Source: JBDHRG01 sp039807445 (GTDB lineage: Bacteria; Pseudomonadota; Gammaproteobacteria; Competibacterales; Competibacteraceae). From it: a stretch of 25,157 nucleotides of DNA. Below are positions 14,291-21,449 of this stretch, piece by piece. The position numbers and the translations under genes are program-made. Location: positions 1 to 25,157 of the forward strand of contig JBDHRG010000035.1 of the NCBI GenBank assembly GCA_039807445.1, written 5' to 3'. Every line of letters begins with the position of its first letter. The stretch's first letter is position 1. The notes under the pieces are model-generated. The model did no database searches. It had not been told where the DNA came from and saw only the letters and a list, made by a program, of their open reading frames with translations.

Positions 14291-15091
14291 ATGGTCGCGC
14301 CCGATCTCGCCCGCCTGCCCAACCTCGGTCCGAAGTCTGCGGCGATGCTCGCCGCGGCCGGCATCGCTACAGCCGAACGGCTGGCTGCGCTCGGCGCGGT
14401 GCGCGCCTTCCAGCGCGTCGAGCGCGCCGGGCAGGCACCGAGCCTGAACCTGCTGTGGGCGCTCGAAGGCGCGCTCTGCGGTCGCCGCTGGCAAACCGTG
14501 GCGCGCAATGCGCGCCTGCGGCTGCTGATGGCGCTCGAAGACCGCCGGGCCGCGGCGCCGCGCCGCGTGCGGCTGATCGGCCCCGAATCGACCGGCAAGA
14601 CCACGCTCGCGCGCCGCCTGGCCAGGCACTGCGGCGGCGCCTGGGTGCCGGAGTTCGTGCGTGGCTACCTGGAGGCGTTCGGCCGCCGCGACTGCGTGCC
14701 GGAAGACTTGGCGGTGATCGTCGCCGGCCAGGTCGCGCTGGAAGACGATGCCGCCGACGCGACCCGCGGCTGGCTGTTCTGCGACACCGACCCGCTGACC
14801 ACGGTCGTCTACGCCCGACACTACCTCGGCGGCTGTTCGCCGGCGCTCGAAGCGATCGCCGCGGCGCGGCGCTACGACGTGACGCTGTTCACCGACACCG
14901 ACCTGCCCTGGGTGCCCGACCCGCTGCGCGCCGAACCCGAGCGCCGCGGCGAGCTGCGCGAACGCTTCCTCGCCGCGCTGGCCGAGTTCGGCGTCGAGCA
15001 CGCGACGGTCCGCGGCAGCGGCGAGGCGCGCGTCGACGCGGCGCTGGCGGCGCTCGGGCGGGGCTGTCGTCCCGAAGCGACCGGCCCGTAG
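14291..15091 (+). CDS. TfoX_C domain fused to NadR-like ATPase/kinase
   Basis: The 266-residue protein joins two domains. Residues about 5-84 (LPNLGPKSAAMLAAAGI, then SLNLLWALEGALCGRRW) match TfoX C-terminal, a helix-hairpin-helix-like domain of competence regulators. Residues about 92-255 are a P-loop domain with Walker A GPESTGKTT (97-105), PEFVRGYLE and FCDTDPLTTVVYARHYLG, as in the ribosylnicotinamide kinase part of NadR. That kinase phosphorylates nicotinamide riboside in NAD salvage. The TfoX N-terminal domain and the NadR nucleotidyltransferase domain are both missing. No ribosome binding site is obvious and the gene starts 19 bases after the OmpA-like stop. Whether it is a kinase or a regulator is open. 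It converges on the SDR gene with only six bases between. Confidence 0.8.
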   Translation: MVAPDLARLPNLGPKSAAMLAAAGIATAERLAALGAVRAFQRVERAGQAPSLNLLWALEGALCGRRWQTVARNARLRLLMALEDRRAAAPRRVRLIGPESTGKTTLARRLARHCGGAWVPEFVRGYLEAFGRRDCVPEDLAVIVAGQVALEDDAADATRGWLFCDTDPLTTVVYARHYLGGCSPALEAIAAARRYDVTLFTDTDLPWVPDPLRAEPERRGELRERFLAALAEFGVEHATVRGSGEARVDAALAALGRGCRPEATGP

Positions 15092-15097
15092 CCACGC

Positions 15098-15697
15098 TCA
15101 CCAGACGCGGTACACCTGCCCGGTCTGCGCGCCCTCGACGCTCTTGGCGTAAGCCAGCGCCGCGCGCGCGGCCGACACCGGCTGGTAGCCGCGGAAGTAC
15201 GCCGCCAGCCGCGGCATCGACTCCTCGACCACGGTCGGGCTGACGGCGTTGATGCGCAGCCCGCGCGGCAGCTCGATCGCTGCGCCGCGAACGAAGCCCT
15301 CGACGGCGGCGTTGACCATCGAGGCCGAGCTGCCGAAGCGGATCGGGTCCTCGTTGAGCACGCCCGAGGTCAGCGTGAACGAGCCGCCGTCGCCGATGAA
15401 GTCGCGGCCGATCAACACCAGGTTGACTTGCCCCATCAGCTTGCTGTCGAGCCCGACGCGGTATTCGGTATCGTGCATCTCGGCCAGTGCGGCGAAGTGC
15501 AGGCTGCCGGTGGTCGACACCAGCGCGTCGAAGGGGCCGATGCGTTCGAACAGCGCGCGGATCGACGCGGTGTCGGTGATGTCGCACTGCAGCTCGCCGT
15601 GGGTGTGGCCGACGCGGACCAGTTCGTGGCGCTGGCCGAGCTCGGCGCTGACGGCCTGGCCGAGGGTGCCGGTGGCGCCGACGATGACGATCTTCAT
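15098..15697 (-). CDS. Short-chain dehydrogenase-like protein lacking YxxxK
   Basis: The 199-residue protein has a Rossmann fold with the nucleotide motif GATGTLGQAV near the N-terminus, LQCDITDTASIRALFE, an LTSGVL catalytic-loop Ser and LRINAVSPTVVEES, plus KLMGQVNLVLIG before it. At the expected YxxxK position it reads SASMVNAAV, so the catalytic Tyr and Lys are replaced. This agrees with a known small subfamily of SDR proteins, so it may be natural and not damage. Oxidoreductase activity is doubtful; NAD(P) binding is likely. The start at 15697 is chosen for the family N-terminus and GAGGAA upstream. The open frame reaches 15931 without similarity. Confidence 0.85.
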   Translation of the reverse strand: MKIVIVGATGTLGQAVSAELGQRHELVRVGHTHGELQCDITDTASIRALFERIGPFDALVSTTGSLHFAALAEMHDTEYRVGLDSKLMGQVNLVLIGRDFIGDGGSFTLTSGVLNEDPIRFGSSASMVNAAVEGFVRGAAIELPRGLRINAVSPTVVEESMPRLAAYFRGYQPVSAARAALAYAKSVEGAQTGQVYRVW

Positions 15698-15734
15698 GAC
15701 GGATTCCTCGGTTGTCTGTTGCCTAGGAAGTGCT

Positions 15735-17066
15735 CTAGTAGCGCCCCATGTGCGCCGTGCCGCCGTCGCGGTCCGAGCCGCCGCGGCCCCAGTGCCCCTC
15801 GAGCCGTCCGCCCTCGCCGGCGCGCAGCACGCCGCGGCCGGTGTCGGCGCCGTACTGCCAGAGGTAGTGCAGCGCAGCGCCCTGCACGCGACCACGGATG
15901 CGGCCGACGCCGAGACCGAAGCTGTACGCACCGACCACCTCGTCGCCGCGCCGCTCGAGTTCGAGCACCACCTCGAGCGTGCCGCCGGCGTCGGTGAATT
16001 CGCCGCGGTAGCGGCCGCTGAAGGGCTGGTCGGCCGGCGTCGGCGCGACGCCGGTCGCCATCGGCTCGCCGGGCTTGCGCGGCGCCAGCGCCGCCGGTGC
16101 CAGCGTGCGGCCGAGCAGCGCGATACCCTGCTGCACCTCTTCGTCGTCGAGCAGTCCGGCGATACCCTCGATCTGTCCGGCGATGTACACGGTCGCCGCG
16201 CGGGCGCGGCCGATGTCTTCGGCCTTGCGCGCGAAGTCCTCGGCGCGGCTGCGCAGCACTGCGGCGAGCGCGCGCAGGCGCTCGCCGGTCAGCGGGTGCG
16301 AGCCGTGTGCGACGTAGTCGCGCCACGCGGCTTCGGTTTCGAAGTCCCAGCGGTTGGGCAGCCAGTGCGCGGCGAAGGTGAAGAATCCGACCGCGCCGAC
16401 CGGCGGGTAGCCGAGCCGCGCCATCACCTCGAGCGCGAAGGCGTCGGCCTGGGCCTCCTGGCGCTGCGACGCCGCCGGGTCGCTGCTCGCGCGGTCGACA
16501 TGGCCGTGGCGCAGGTGGCCGAGTTCGTGCAGCAGCACGAACACGATGCCCGAGGTGAAGAATTCGCCGTGGCGGCGCGCGACCGCGGGCTCGTCGCGCG
16601 CCGAAGTCGGCAGGCCGAGCGCGCCGGAGGGCGGCGGCAGACGCAGCGCCGGGCGGTACTTCAGCAGCGTCAGGTAGTTCGCCGGCGCGTCGATCGCGTA
16701 GCCGTGCGCTTCGAGCCAGACCAGCGCCAGCGACAGGTCGGAGAACAGCCGCAGCGACAGCATCGAAGCCGTCACCCGCGGACGGCCTGCCGCGTCGCGC
16801 CAGGCATAGAAGGCGAAAGGCTCGCGCCCGGCCTGCTCGCCCGGCGCGCGCAGCGGGAACTCGAACTCGAGCCCGACCAGCAGCGCGCGCTCGTCGCGCG
16901 TCAGCGCCGGCAGGATGGATTCGCGGTACACGGCGCGCGCGTCTTGCGGCGTGATCGTCTGCCAGTGGCGCAGGTACGCGTCGTCGTAGAGGCCGAGCAC
17001 TTCGGCGCCGGACGGGCACGGTGCCAGCAGCCAGCCGGCGAGCACCAGCCAGGCCCACGGCTTCAC
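15735..17066 (-). CDS. Secreted putative zinc metallopeptidase
   Basis: The 443-residue precursor has a signal peptide (about 1-21, LVLAGWLLAPCPSGAE). A zinc-peptidase core follows with HELGH at 180-184 inside VLLHELGHLRHGH and a distal EAQADAF (204-210) supplying the third ligand, as in M48-like gluzincins. A helical region (235-330) and a C-terminal beta-rich segment follow, the latter containing FSGRYRGEFTDAGGTLEVVLE and ending in HWGRGGSDRDGGTAHMGRY. It probably acts in the periplasm or outside the cell; substrates are unknown. Its start overlaps the stop of the upstream membrane-protein gene (ATGA), so the two are co-translated. Confidence 0.8.
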   Translation of the reverse strand: MKPWAWLVLAGWLLAPCPSGAEVLGLYDDAYLRHWQTITPQDARAVYRESILPALTRDERALLVGLEFEFPLRAPGEQAGREPFAFYAWRDAAGRPRVTASMLSLRLFSDLSLALVWLEAHGYAIDAPANYLTLLKYRPALRLPPPSGALGLPTSARDEPAVARRHGEFFTSGIVFVLLHELGHLRHGHVDRASSDPAASQRQEAQADAFALEVMARLGYPPVGAVGFFTFAAHWLPNRWDFETEAAWRDYVAHGSHPLTGERLRALAAVLRSRAEDFARKAEDIGRARAATVYIAGQIEGIAGLLDDEEVQQGIALLGRTLAPAALAPRKPGEPMATGVAPTPADQPFSGRYRGEFTDAGGTLEVVLELERRGDEVVGAYSFGLGVGRIRGRVQGAALHYLWQYGADTGRGVLRAGEGGRLEGHWGRGGSDRDGGTAHMGRY

Positions 17067-17692
17067 GGCGCCGCGCCGTGGCGGAAGGCGCGCGCCGCCG
17101 CTTCGAGCCCCGCCGGTGGCGGCTCGGCGGCGCCCTGCTCGCGCACCCAGGCGTCGAACGCCGCCCAGTCGCCCCAGTCCGACCCCCAGACCGTCGCCAG
17201 GAGCCGCAGCTTCACCAGCGGCAAGTCGCGCGCCACCGCCGCGCGCGTCGCCGCGTCAGGCGCGACGCGCTCGAACGCGTTCAGCGTGTACAGCAAGCCG
17301 CGCACCTCGGCACGCGCCACGTCGCGCTCGGCGTCGGGCAAGGCTGCACCGGGGCCGGCGATGCCGCGGAAGCGCTGCGCCGCCGGCCCCGGCGCGGTCG
17401 AGGCCGGCTCCGGGCTGCCTTCGGCCTCGCGCGCGGCGACGCTGCGTCCACGGTCGACCTCGATCGGCTGGGTCAGCGACAGCCCCAGCGCCACGGTGCC
17501 GAACAGCGCGAAGAAGGCACCGGGGCCGATCCGCGCCAGCATCACCTCGACGCCGCCGGGCAGCTTCACGCGGCCGTTGGCATCTTTCTCGGCCGGGATC
17601 GCCAGGAACAGCCGGTAGCCGAGCCAGATCGCGAAACCGCCGAACAGCACCACCAGGATCCGCTCCAGCGCCCGCAACAGCACCACGTCCAT
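17063..17692 (-). CDS. Hypothetical membrane protein, peptidase partner
   Basis: The 209-residue protein has two N-terminal hydrophobic helices (about 10-30, ILVVLFGGFAIWLGYRLFLA, and 52-72, IGPGAFFALFGTVALGLSL) with the segment AIPAEKDANGRVKLPGGVEV between them. A soluble Ala/Pro-rich C-terminal part has a helical end (TLNAFERVAPDAATRAAVARDL, GSDWGDWAAFDAWVREQ). I do not recognise the family. Its stop overlaps the start of the zinc-peptidase gene by four bases, so the two are likely to work together at the membrane. It is divergent from the amine dehydrogenase operon. Confidence 0.7.
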   Translation of the reverse strand: MDVVLLRALERILVVLFGGFAIWLGYRLFLAIPAEKDANGRVKLPGGVEVMLARIGPGAFFALFGTVALGLSLTQPIEVDRGRSVAAREAEGSPEPASTAPGPAAQRFRGIAGPGAALPDAERDVARAEVRGLLYTLNAFERVAPDAATRAAVARDLPLVKLRLLATVWGSDWGDWAAFDAWVREQGAAEPPPAGLEAAARAFRHGAAP

Positions 17693-17792
17693 CGCCCCGC
17701 CCTCCGCTCGGAGTTCCGCGCCCCGCCGAAGTTACACCACTTGACCGGCCGCTACCTGCCGCGCCTGCACCGGCGCCTAACACTTTCCGGTT

Positions 17793-17823
17793 ATCCGGCT
17801 TCCCGGCGCGCGCAGATCCGGCT
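17793..17823. promoter_or_regulatory. Direct repeat ATCCGGCT, possible activator sites
   Basis: ATCCGGCT occurs at 17793-17800 and again at 17816-17823, 23 bases apart start to start, about two helical turns. It lies between the divergent membrane-protein gene and the amine dehydrogenase leader. In Paracoccus the QHNDH operon is activated by the AraC-type regulator QhpR, and AraC-type sites are often such direct repeats; that link is inference. No clear -10/-35 pair is seen in this gap. Confidence 0.3.
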
Positions 17824-17907
17824 AAACCTTCGGCACACCAGAACGATACGAGCAGACGCACCGGCCGCCCCGGCGGTAGCCGTCGACCACCGAGGAGAGA
17901 GAGCACG

Positions 17908-17973
17908 ATGATCCGCACCCGGCGTCCGCCCGCCCGTCCATCGCGCGGCCTGTCCGCTGCGCCGCCTCGCTGA
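17908..17973 (+). CDS. 21-residue basic leader peptide of qhp operon
   Basis: A short frame MIRTRRPPARPSRGLSAAPP(R) with a strong ribosome binding site (GAGGAGAGAGAG before the ATG) lies 108 bases upstream of qhpA and ends directly at a terminator-like hairpin. Six of 21 residues are Arg and five are Pro. It has neither the Glu-x3-Tyr pair of PqqA nor any Trp, so it is not a quinone precursor. The layout, translated mini-frame then hairpin then structural genes, suggests an attenuator leader; expression is not shown by sequence. Confidence 0.45.
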   Translation: MIRTRRPPARPSRGLSAAPPR

Positions 17974-18016
17974 GCCGCGGGGCCGCTTGTATTCCGGCCG
18001 CCCCCGCGCGGCTTTT
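17974..18016 (+). terminator. Terminator-like hairpin in qhp leader
   Basis: GCCGCGGGG (17974-17982) pairs with CCCGCGCGGC (18003-18012), one bulged G, and TTTT follows at 18013-18016. It begins one base after the leader-peptide stop, so ribosome position could affect its folding. Confidence 0.5.
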
Positions 18017-18029
18017 CGTCATCAAGCAC

Positions 18030-18063
18030 CCCCCAGCGGGGGACTCGCCGGCCTGCGGCCGGC
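18030..18063 (+). promoter_or_regulatory. Two further hairpins before qhpA
   Basis: CCCCC-AGC-GGGGG (18030-18042) and GCCGGCC-TGC-GGCCGGC (18047-18063) are perfect short stem-loops. The second ends a few bases before the qhpA ribosome binding site (AGGAG near 18068), so it may shape the leader RNA or protect the 5' end. Confidence 0.4.
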
Positions 18064-18081
18064 TCAGCAGGAGACGCGTCC

Positions 18082-19659
18082 ATGAAGCATCGCATCCCTC
18101 TGTCGGCCCTGGCGCTCGCCGGGCTGGCAGCCGGTGCCGCCACCGCGGCGACACCCGACGGCAAGCAGGTGCTCGCCACCACGTGCGCCGCCTGCCACAC
18201 GCCCGCGGCCGACGGCAAGTACCCGCGCATCAGCGACATCCGCAAGACGCCCGAAGGCTGGGACATGACCATCGCCCGAATGACGGTCTGGCACGGCGTC
18301 GAGGTGGGGTCCGAGGAGCGCCGCGCGCTGGTCAAGTACCTCGCCGACACCCAGGGCCTGGCACCGAGCGAGACCGCCGGCTTCCGCGAAGCGCTCGAGC
18401 GGCGGCCGAACGTCGCCGACAAGCCGCCGAGTCCCGAGCTCGGCCAGATGTGCGGGCGCTGCCACAGCTTCGGCCGCGTCGGCCTGCAGCGGCGCGACGA
18501 GAGCGAATGGCGCAAGCTGGTCAGCACCCACGTCGGCCAGTTCCCCAGCGTCGAGTACTCGCTGTACGGTCGCGACCGCGACTGGTTCAAGCTCGCGAGC
18601 ATCGAGGTCGCCGCCGAGCTCGGCAAGCGCTTTCCGCTGCAGACCGAGGCATGGAGCGCGTGGCGCGTGCGCAAGCCGCTCGACCCGAGCGGGCGCTGGC
18701 GCGTGGCCGGCGAGCGCCCCGGCGTCGGCCGCTACAGCGGCGTGCTGACGGTCAAGCCGGCGGGCGGGGACCGCTACGAGGTCGGCTATGCGCTCGAGTA
18801 CGTCGACGGACGCAAGCTCGAGGGCGCGAGCCAGGCGATGCTGTACTCGGGCTACGAGTGGCGCGAGCAGGGCAGCCTCGGCAGCGAAGCCATCCGTGCC
18901 GTGTATGCGCTGTCCGAAGACGGCAGCACGCTGAGCGGGCGCTGGTTCCTGCGCGATGCCGAAGAGCTCGGCGCCGAGCTGCGGGCCGAGCGCATCGCCG
19001 AGGGCAAGTCCGGCATCGTCGCGGTCGAGCCGCCGTTCGTGCGCGCCGGCGACACCGTCGAGCTCACGCTCGCCGGCTACGGCCTCGCCGACAAGCCCGA
19101 GCTGCCCAAGGGACTGAAGCTGCTCGCCAGCGAAGCCGCCGGCCCCGAGCGCGTCAAGCTGAAGATCGAGGTCGCGCCGGATGCCGCCGAGGGCTGGCAG
19201 CCCCTGCGGCTCGGCAAGACCGAGGCGAAGCTCGGCGTCTACCACCAGCTCGACAGCGTGCGCGTCGAGCCGGCGTACGCGGTCGCGCGCGTCGGCGGCG
19301 GTGGCCCGATCGCGCCGGTCAAGGCGCAGTTCCAGGCGATCGCGTACCTCGACGGCCCCGACGGCAAGCCCGGCACCGACGACGACGTGCGCTTGGGCAG
19401 CGTGCCGGCCGCCTGGACGCACGCCGACCTGAACGAGGCCGCGAAGGCGATGGACGACGCGCGCTTCGCCGGCAAGTTCTCCGGCGAGGGCCTGTTCGAG
19501 CCGGGGCCGGCCGGGCTCAACCCCGAGCGCCGCTTCCAGACCAACAACACCGGCGACCTCGCGGTGACCGCGACGGTCAAGGACGGCAGCCGCAGCCTCG
19601 AGGGCCAGGCGCACCTGATCGTCACCGTGCAGCGCTGGAACAATCCGCCGATCAAGTGA
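18082..19659 (+). CDS. qhpA: Quinohemoprotein amine dehydrogenase alpha subunit
   Basis: The 525-residue precursor is the diheme subunit of QHNDH, a periplasmic enzyme that oxidises primary amines to aldehydes and ammonia and passes electrons to a c-type cytochrome or azurin. A signal peptide (about 1-23, ending AATAA) precedes two c-type heme sites, CAACH (35-39) and CGRCH (124-128). The rest is beta-rich: GRYSGVLTVKPAGG and YALEYVDGRKLEG near 215-250, and Ig-like segments with VRAGDTVELTLAGYG near 320 and VTVQRWNNPPIK at the end. Length and layout fit the family. AGGAG precedes the ATG. It leads an operon with the cofactor-maturation gene directly downstream. Confidence 0.93.
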   Translation: MKHRIPLSALALAGLAAGAATAATPDGKQVLATTCAACHTPAADGKYPRISDIRKTPEGWDMTIARMTVWHGVEVGSEERRALVKYLADTQGLAPSETAGFREALERRPNVADKPPSPELGQMCGRCHSFGRVGLQRRDESEWRKLVSTHVGQFPSVEYSLYGRDRDWFKLASIEVAAELGKRFPLQTEAWSAWRVRKPLDPSGRWRVAGERPGVGRYSGVLTVKPAGGDRYEVGYALEYVDGRKLEGASQAMLYSGYEWREQGSLGSEAIRAVYALSEDGSTLSGRWFLRDAEELGAELRAERIAEGKSGIVAVEPPFVRAGDTVELTLAGYGLADKPELPKGLKLLASEAAGPERVKLKIEVAPDAAEGWQPLRLGKTEAKLGVYHQLDSVRVEPAYAVARVGGGGPIAPVKAQFQAIAYLDGPDGKPGTDDDVRLGSVPAAWTHADLNEAAKAMDDARFAGKFSGEGLFEPGPAGLNPERRFQTNNTGDLAVTATVKDGSRSLEGQAHLIVTVQRWNNPPIK

Positions 19660-19669
19660 GGCCGCCGCG

Positions 19670-21103
19670 ATGAGCTCGCTGAACCTGCAACGCAACAATT
19701 ACCACGAGGTCCGGGTCGAGGGCCGCCGCGTGCTGTTCCACATCCCGACCACGGCGCTGTACGAGCTCGACGAAGTGAGTGGCGCGGTGCTCGACCTGTT
19801 CGACGAGTGCGGGCAGGTCGGCGCCGAGGACGTGCGCCGACGCTTCGACGGTGCCTGGCCGGCGGAGCGCGTGATCGCGGCGCTGTGCGAGCTGAAGGAC
19901 CTGCAAGTCGTCGCCGACGCCGGGCGCCCGCGCGAAGCCAGGGTCCCGGCCGCGCCCGAGCGCTTCCCGCTGTCGACGCTGGTGCTGAACGTCAACACCG
20001 GCTGTAACCTGAGTTGCAGCTACTGCTACAAGGAAGACCTCGCTACCCCGGCCAGGGGGCTGAAGATGGACCTCGCCACCGCGCAGCAGAGCATCGAGCT
20101 GCTGTTACGCGAGGGCGCCGAGCGCGAGCGCGTCAGCATCGTGTTCTTCGGCGGCGAGCCGCTCAGCAACCTGCCGCTGATCCGCGGCGCGGTCGAGTAC
20201 GCCGAGCGCCGCGCCGCCGAGCTCGGCAAGCCGGTCGACTTCTCGCTGACCACCAACGGCACGCTGCTGAACGAAGCGACCGTCGACTGGCTCGACGCGC
20301 ACCGCTTCGGCGTCGCCGTCAGCATGGACGGCCCCAAGGCGCTGCACGACAAGCGCCGGCTGACGGTCGGCGGTCACGGCACCTACGAGGTGGTCGCGCG
20401 CAAGGTGCGGATGCTGCTCGGGCGCTACCGCTCGCGCCCGGTCGGCGCGCGCGTGACGCTGACTTCGGGCGTCACCGACGTGCAGGCGATCCACCGCCAC
20501 CTGAAGGACGAGCTCGGCTTCCACGAGGTCGGCTTCGCGCCGGTGACCTCGGGGCCGATCTCGCACTTCAACCTCGACGAGACCGAACTCGCCGAGGTGT
20601 TCGCCGGCTTCAAGGCGCTCGGCAGCCGCTACCTCGAGGCGGCGCTGCGCGGCGAGAACACCGGCTTCTCCAACATGCACCAGCTGATGACCGACCTCTG
20701 GCGCGGCACGCGCAAGGCGCTGCCCTGCGGCGCCGGCGTCGGCCTGCTCGCGGTCGACAAGGACGGCGGGCTGAACCTGTGCCACCGCTTCACCGGCTCG
20801 GAGCTGCCGACCTTCGGCGACGTGACGCACGGCATCGACCGCGAGCGCCTCGGCGGCTTCCTGGCGCAGGCGATGGACCGCAGCGGCCGTGGCTGTGCGA
20901 GCTGTCGCATCCGCAACCTGTGCGCCGGCGGCTGCTACCACGAGTCGTACGCCAAGTACGGCGATCCGCTGAAGCCCACGTACCACTACTGCGAGCTGAT
21001 GCGCGACTGGGTCGACTTCGGCATCGCCGCCTACGCCCGCCTGCTCGAACGCAACCCGGCGTTCTTCGAGCGGCACATCGAGCCCCGCCGGAGGACCCAC
21101 TGA
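19670..21103 (+). CDS. qhpD: Radical SAM/SPASM maturase for gamma-subunit cross-links
   Basis: The 477-residue protein is a radical SAM enzyme that forms the Cys-to-Asp/Glu thioether bonds within the QHNDH gamma subunit in the cytoplasm. An N-terminal peptide-recognition-like region (about 1-95, with ALYELDEVSGAVLDLFDE) precedes CNLSCSYC (Cys112, 116, 119), the iron-sulfur site that cleaves SAM. FFGGEPLSN and TTNGTLLNE are core motifs. The C-terminal SPASM region has CGAGVGLLAVDKDGGLNLCHRF and CASCRIRNLCAGGCYHESY for two auxiliary clusters. It starts ten bases after qhpA and its stop overlaps the qhpC start by one base (TGATG), linking enzyme and substrate translation. Confidence 0.95.
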   Translation: MSSLNLQRNNYHEVRVEGRRVLFHIPTTALYELDEVSGAVLDLFDECGQVGAEDVRRRFDGAWPAERVIAALCELKDLQVVADAGRPREARVPAAPERFPLSTLVLNVNTGCNLSCSYCYKEDLATPARGLKMDLATAQQSIELLLREGAERERVSIVFFGGEPLSNLPLIRGAVEYAERRAAELGKPVDFSLTTNGTLLNEATVDWLDAHRFGVAVSMDGPKALHDKRRLTVGGHGTYEVVARKVRMLLGRYRSRPVGARVTLTSGVTDVQAIHRHLKDELGFHEVGFAPVTSGPISHFNLDETELAEVFAGFKALGSRYLEAALRGENTGFSNMHQLMTDLWRGTRKALPCGAGVGLLAVDKDGGLNLCHRFTGSELPTFGDVTHGIDRERLGGFLAQAMDRSGRGCASCRIRNLCAGGCYHESYAKYGDPLKPTYHYCELMRDWVDFGIAAYARLLERNPAFFERHIEPRRRTH

Positions 21104-21423
21104 TGAAGACGCTGAAGCCCCTGAACCAGAAGGCCGACCTGCTCGATCAAGCCATCGACGAAGGCCAGGCCGAAGACGTGTTCCTGATGAGCTCGGTGGT
21201 TTCCTGCACCACCACCACCGACCCGGGCTGGGAAGTCGACGCCTTCGGCGGCGTGTCCGGGCTGTGCCAGCCGATGGAGTCCGACCTCTACGGCTGCACC
21301 GACCCCTGCTGGTGGCCGGCGCAGACCGCCGACTCGCTGAACACCAACCGCCAGTGGACCACCGGCGCCGATGCCGCCGAAACCGACTGGCGCAAGCTGC
21401 AGTCGGTGTTCCCCGAATCGTGA
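21103..21423 (+). CDS. qhpC: QHNDH gamma subunit (CTQ and thioether cross-links)
   Basis: The 106-residue precursor carries the cysteine tryptophylquinone cofactor. The first 28 residues (MKTLKPLNQKADLLDQAIDE...) are the leader that QhpE removes. Counting the mature chain from residue 29, every modified residue of the Paracoccus protein is present: Cys7-Glu16 (Cys35, Glu44), Cys27-Asp33 (Cys55, Asp61), Cys41-Asp49 (Cys69, Asp77) and Cys37-Trp43 (Cys65, Trp71) for CTQ. The motif LYGCTDPCWWPAQ is diagnostic. The C-terminus DWRKLQSVFPES is also conserved. No Sec signal is present, in line with export by QhpF after modification. Confidence 0.96.
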   Translation: MKTLKPLNQKADLLDQAIDEGQAEDVFLMSSVVSCTTTTDPGWEVDAFGGVSGLCQPMESDLYGCTDPCWWPAQTADSLNTNRQWTTGADAAETDWRKLQSVFPES

Positions 21424-21449
21424 GCCGCGGCCAGCGGAGGAGAACGACG

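Noticed and set aside
17908..17973. PqqA-type precursor peptide
   Set aside because: There is no Glu-x3-Tyr motif, and QHNDH uses the CTQ cofactor built within QhpC, so no PQQ precursor is required.
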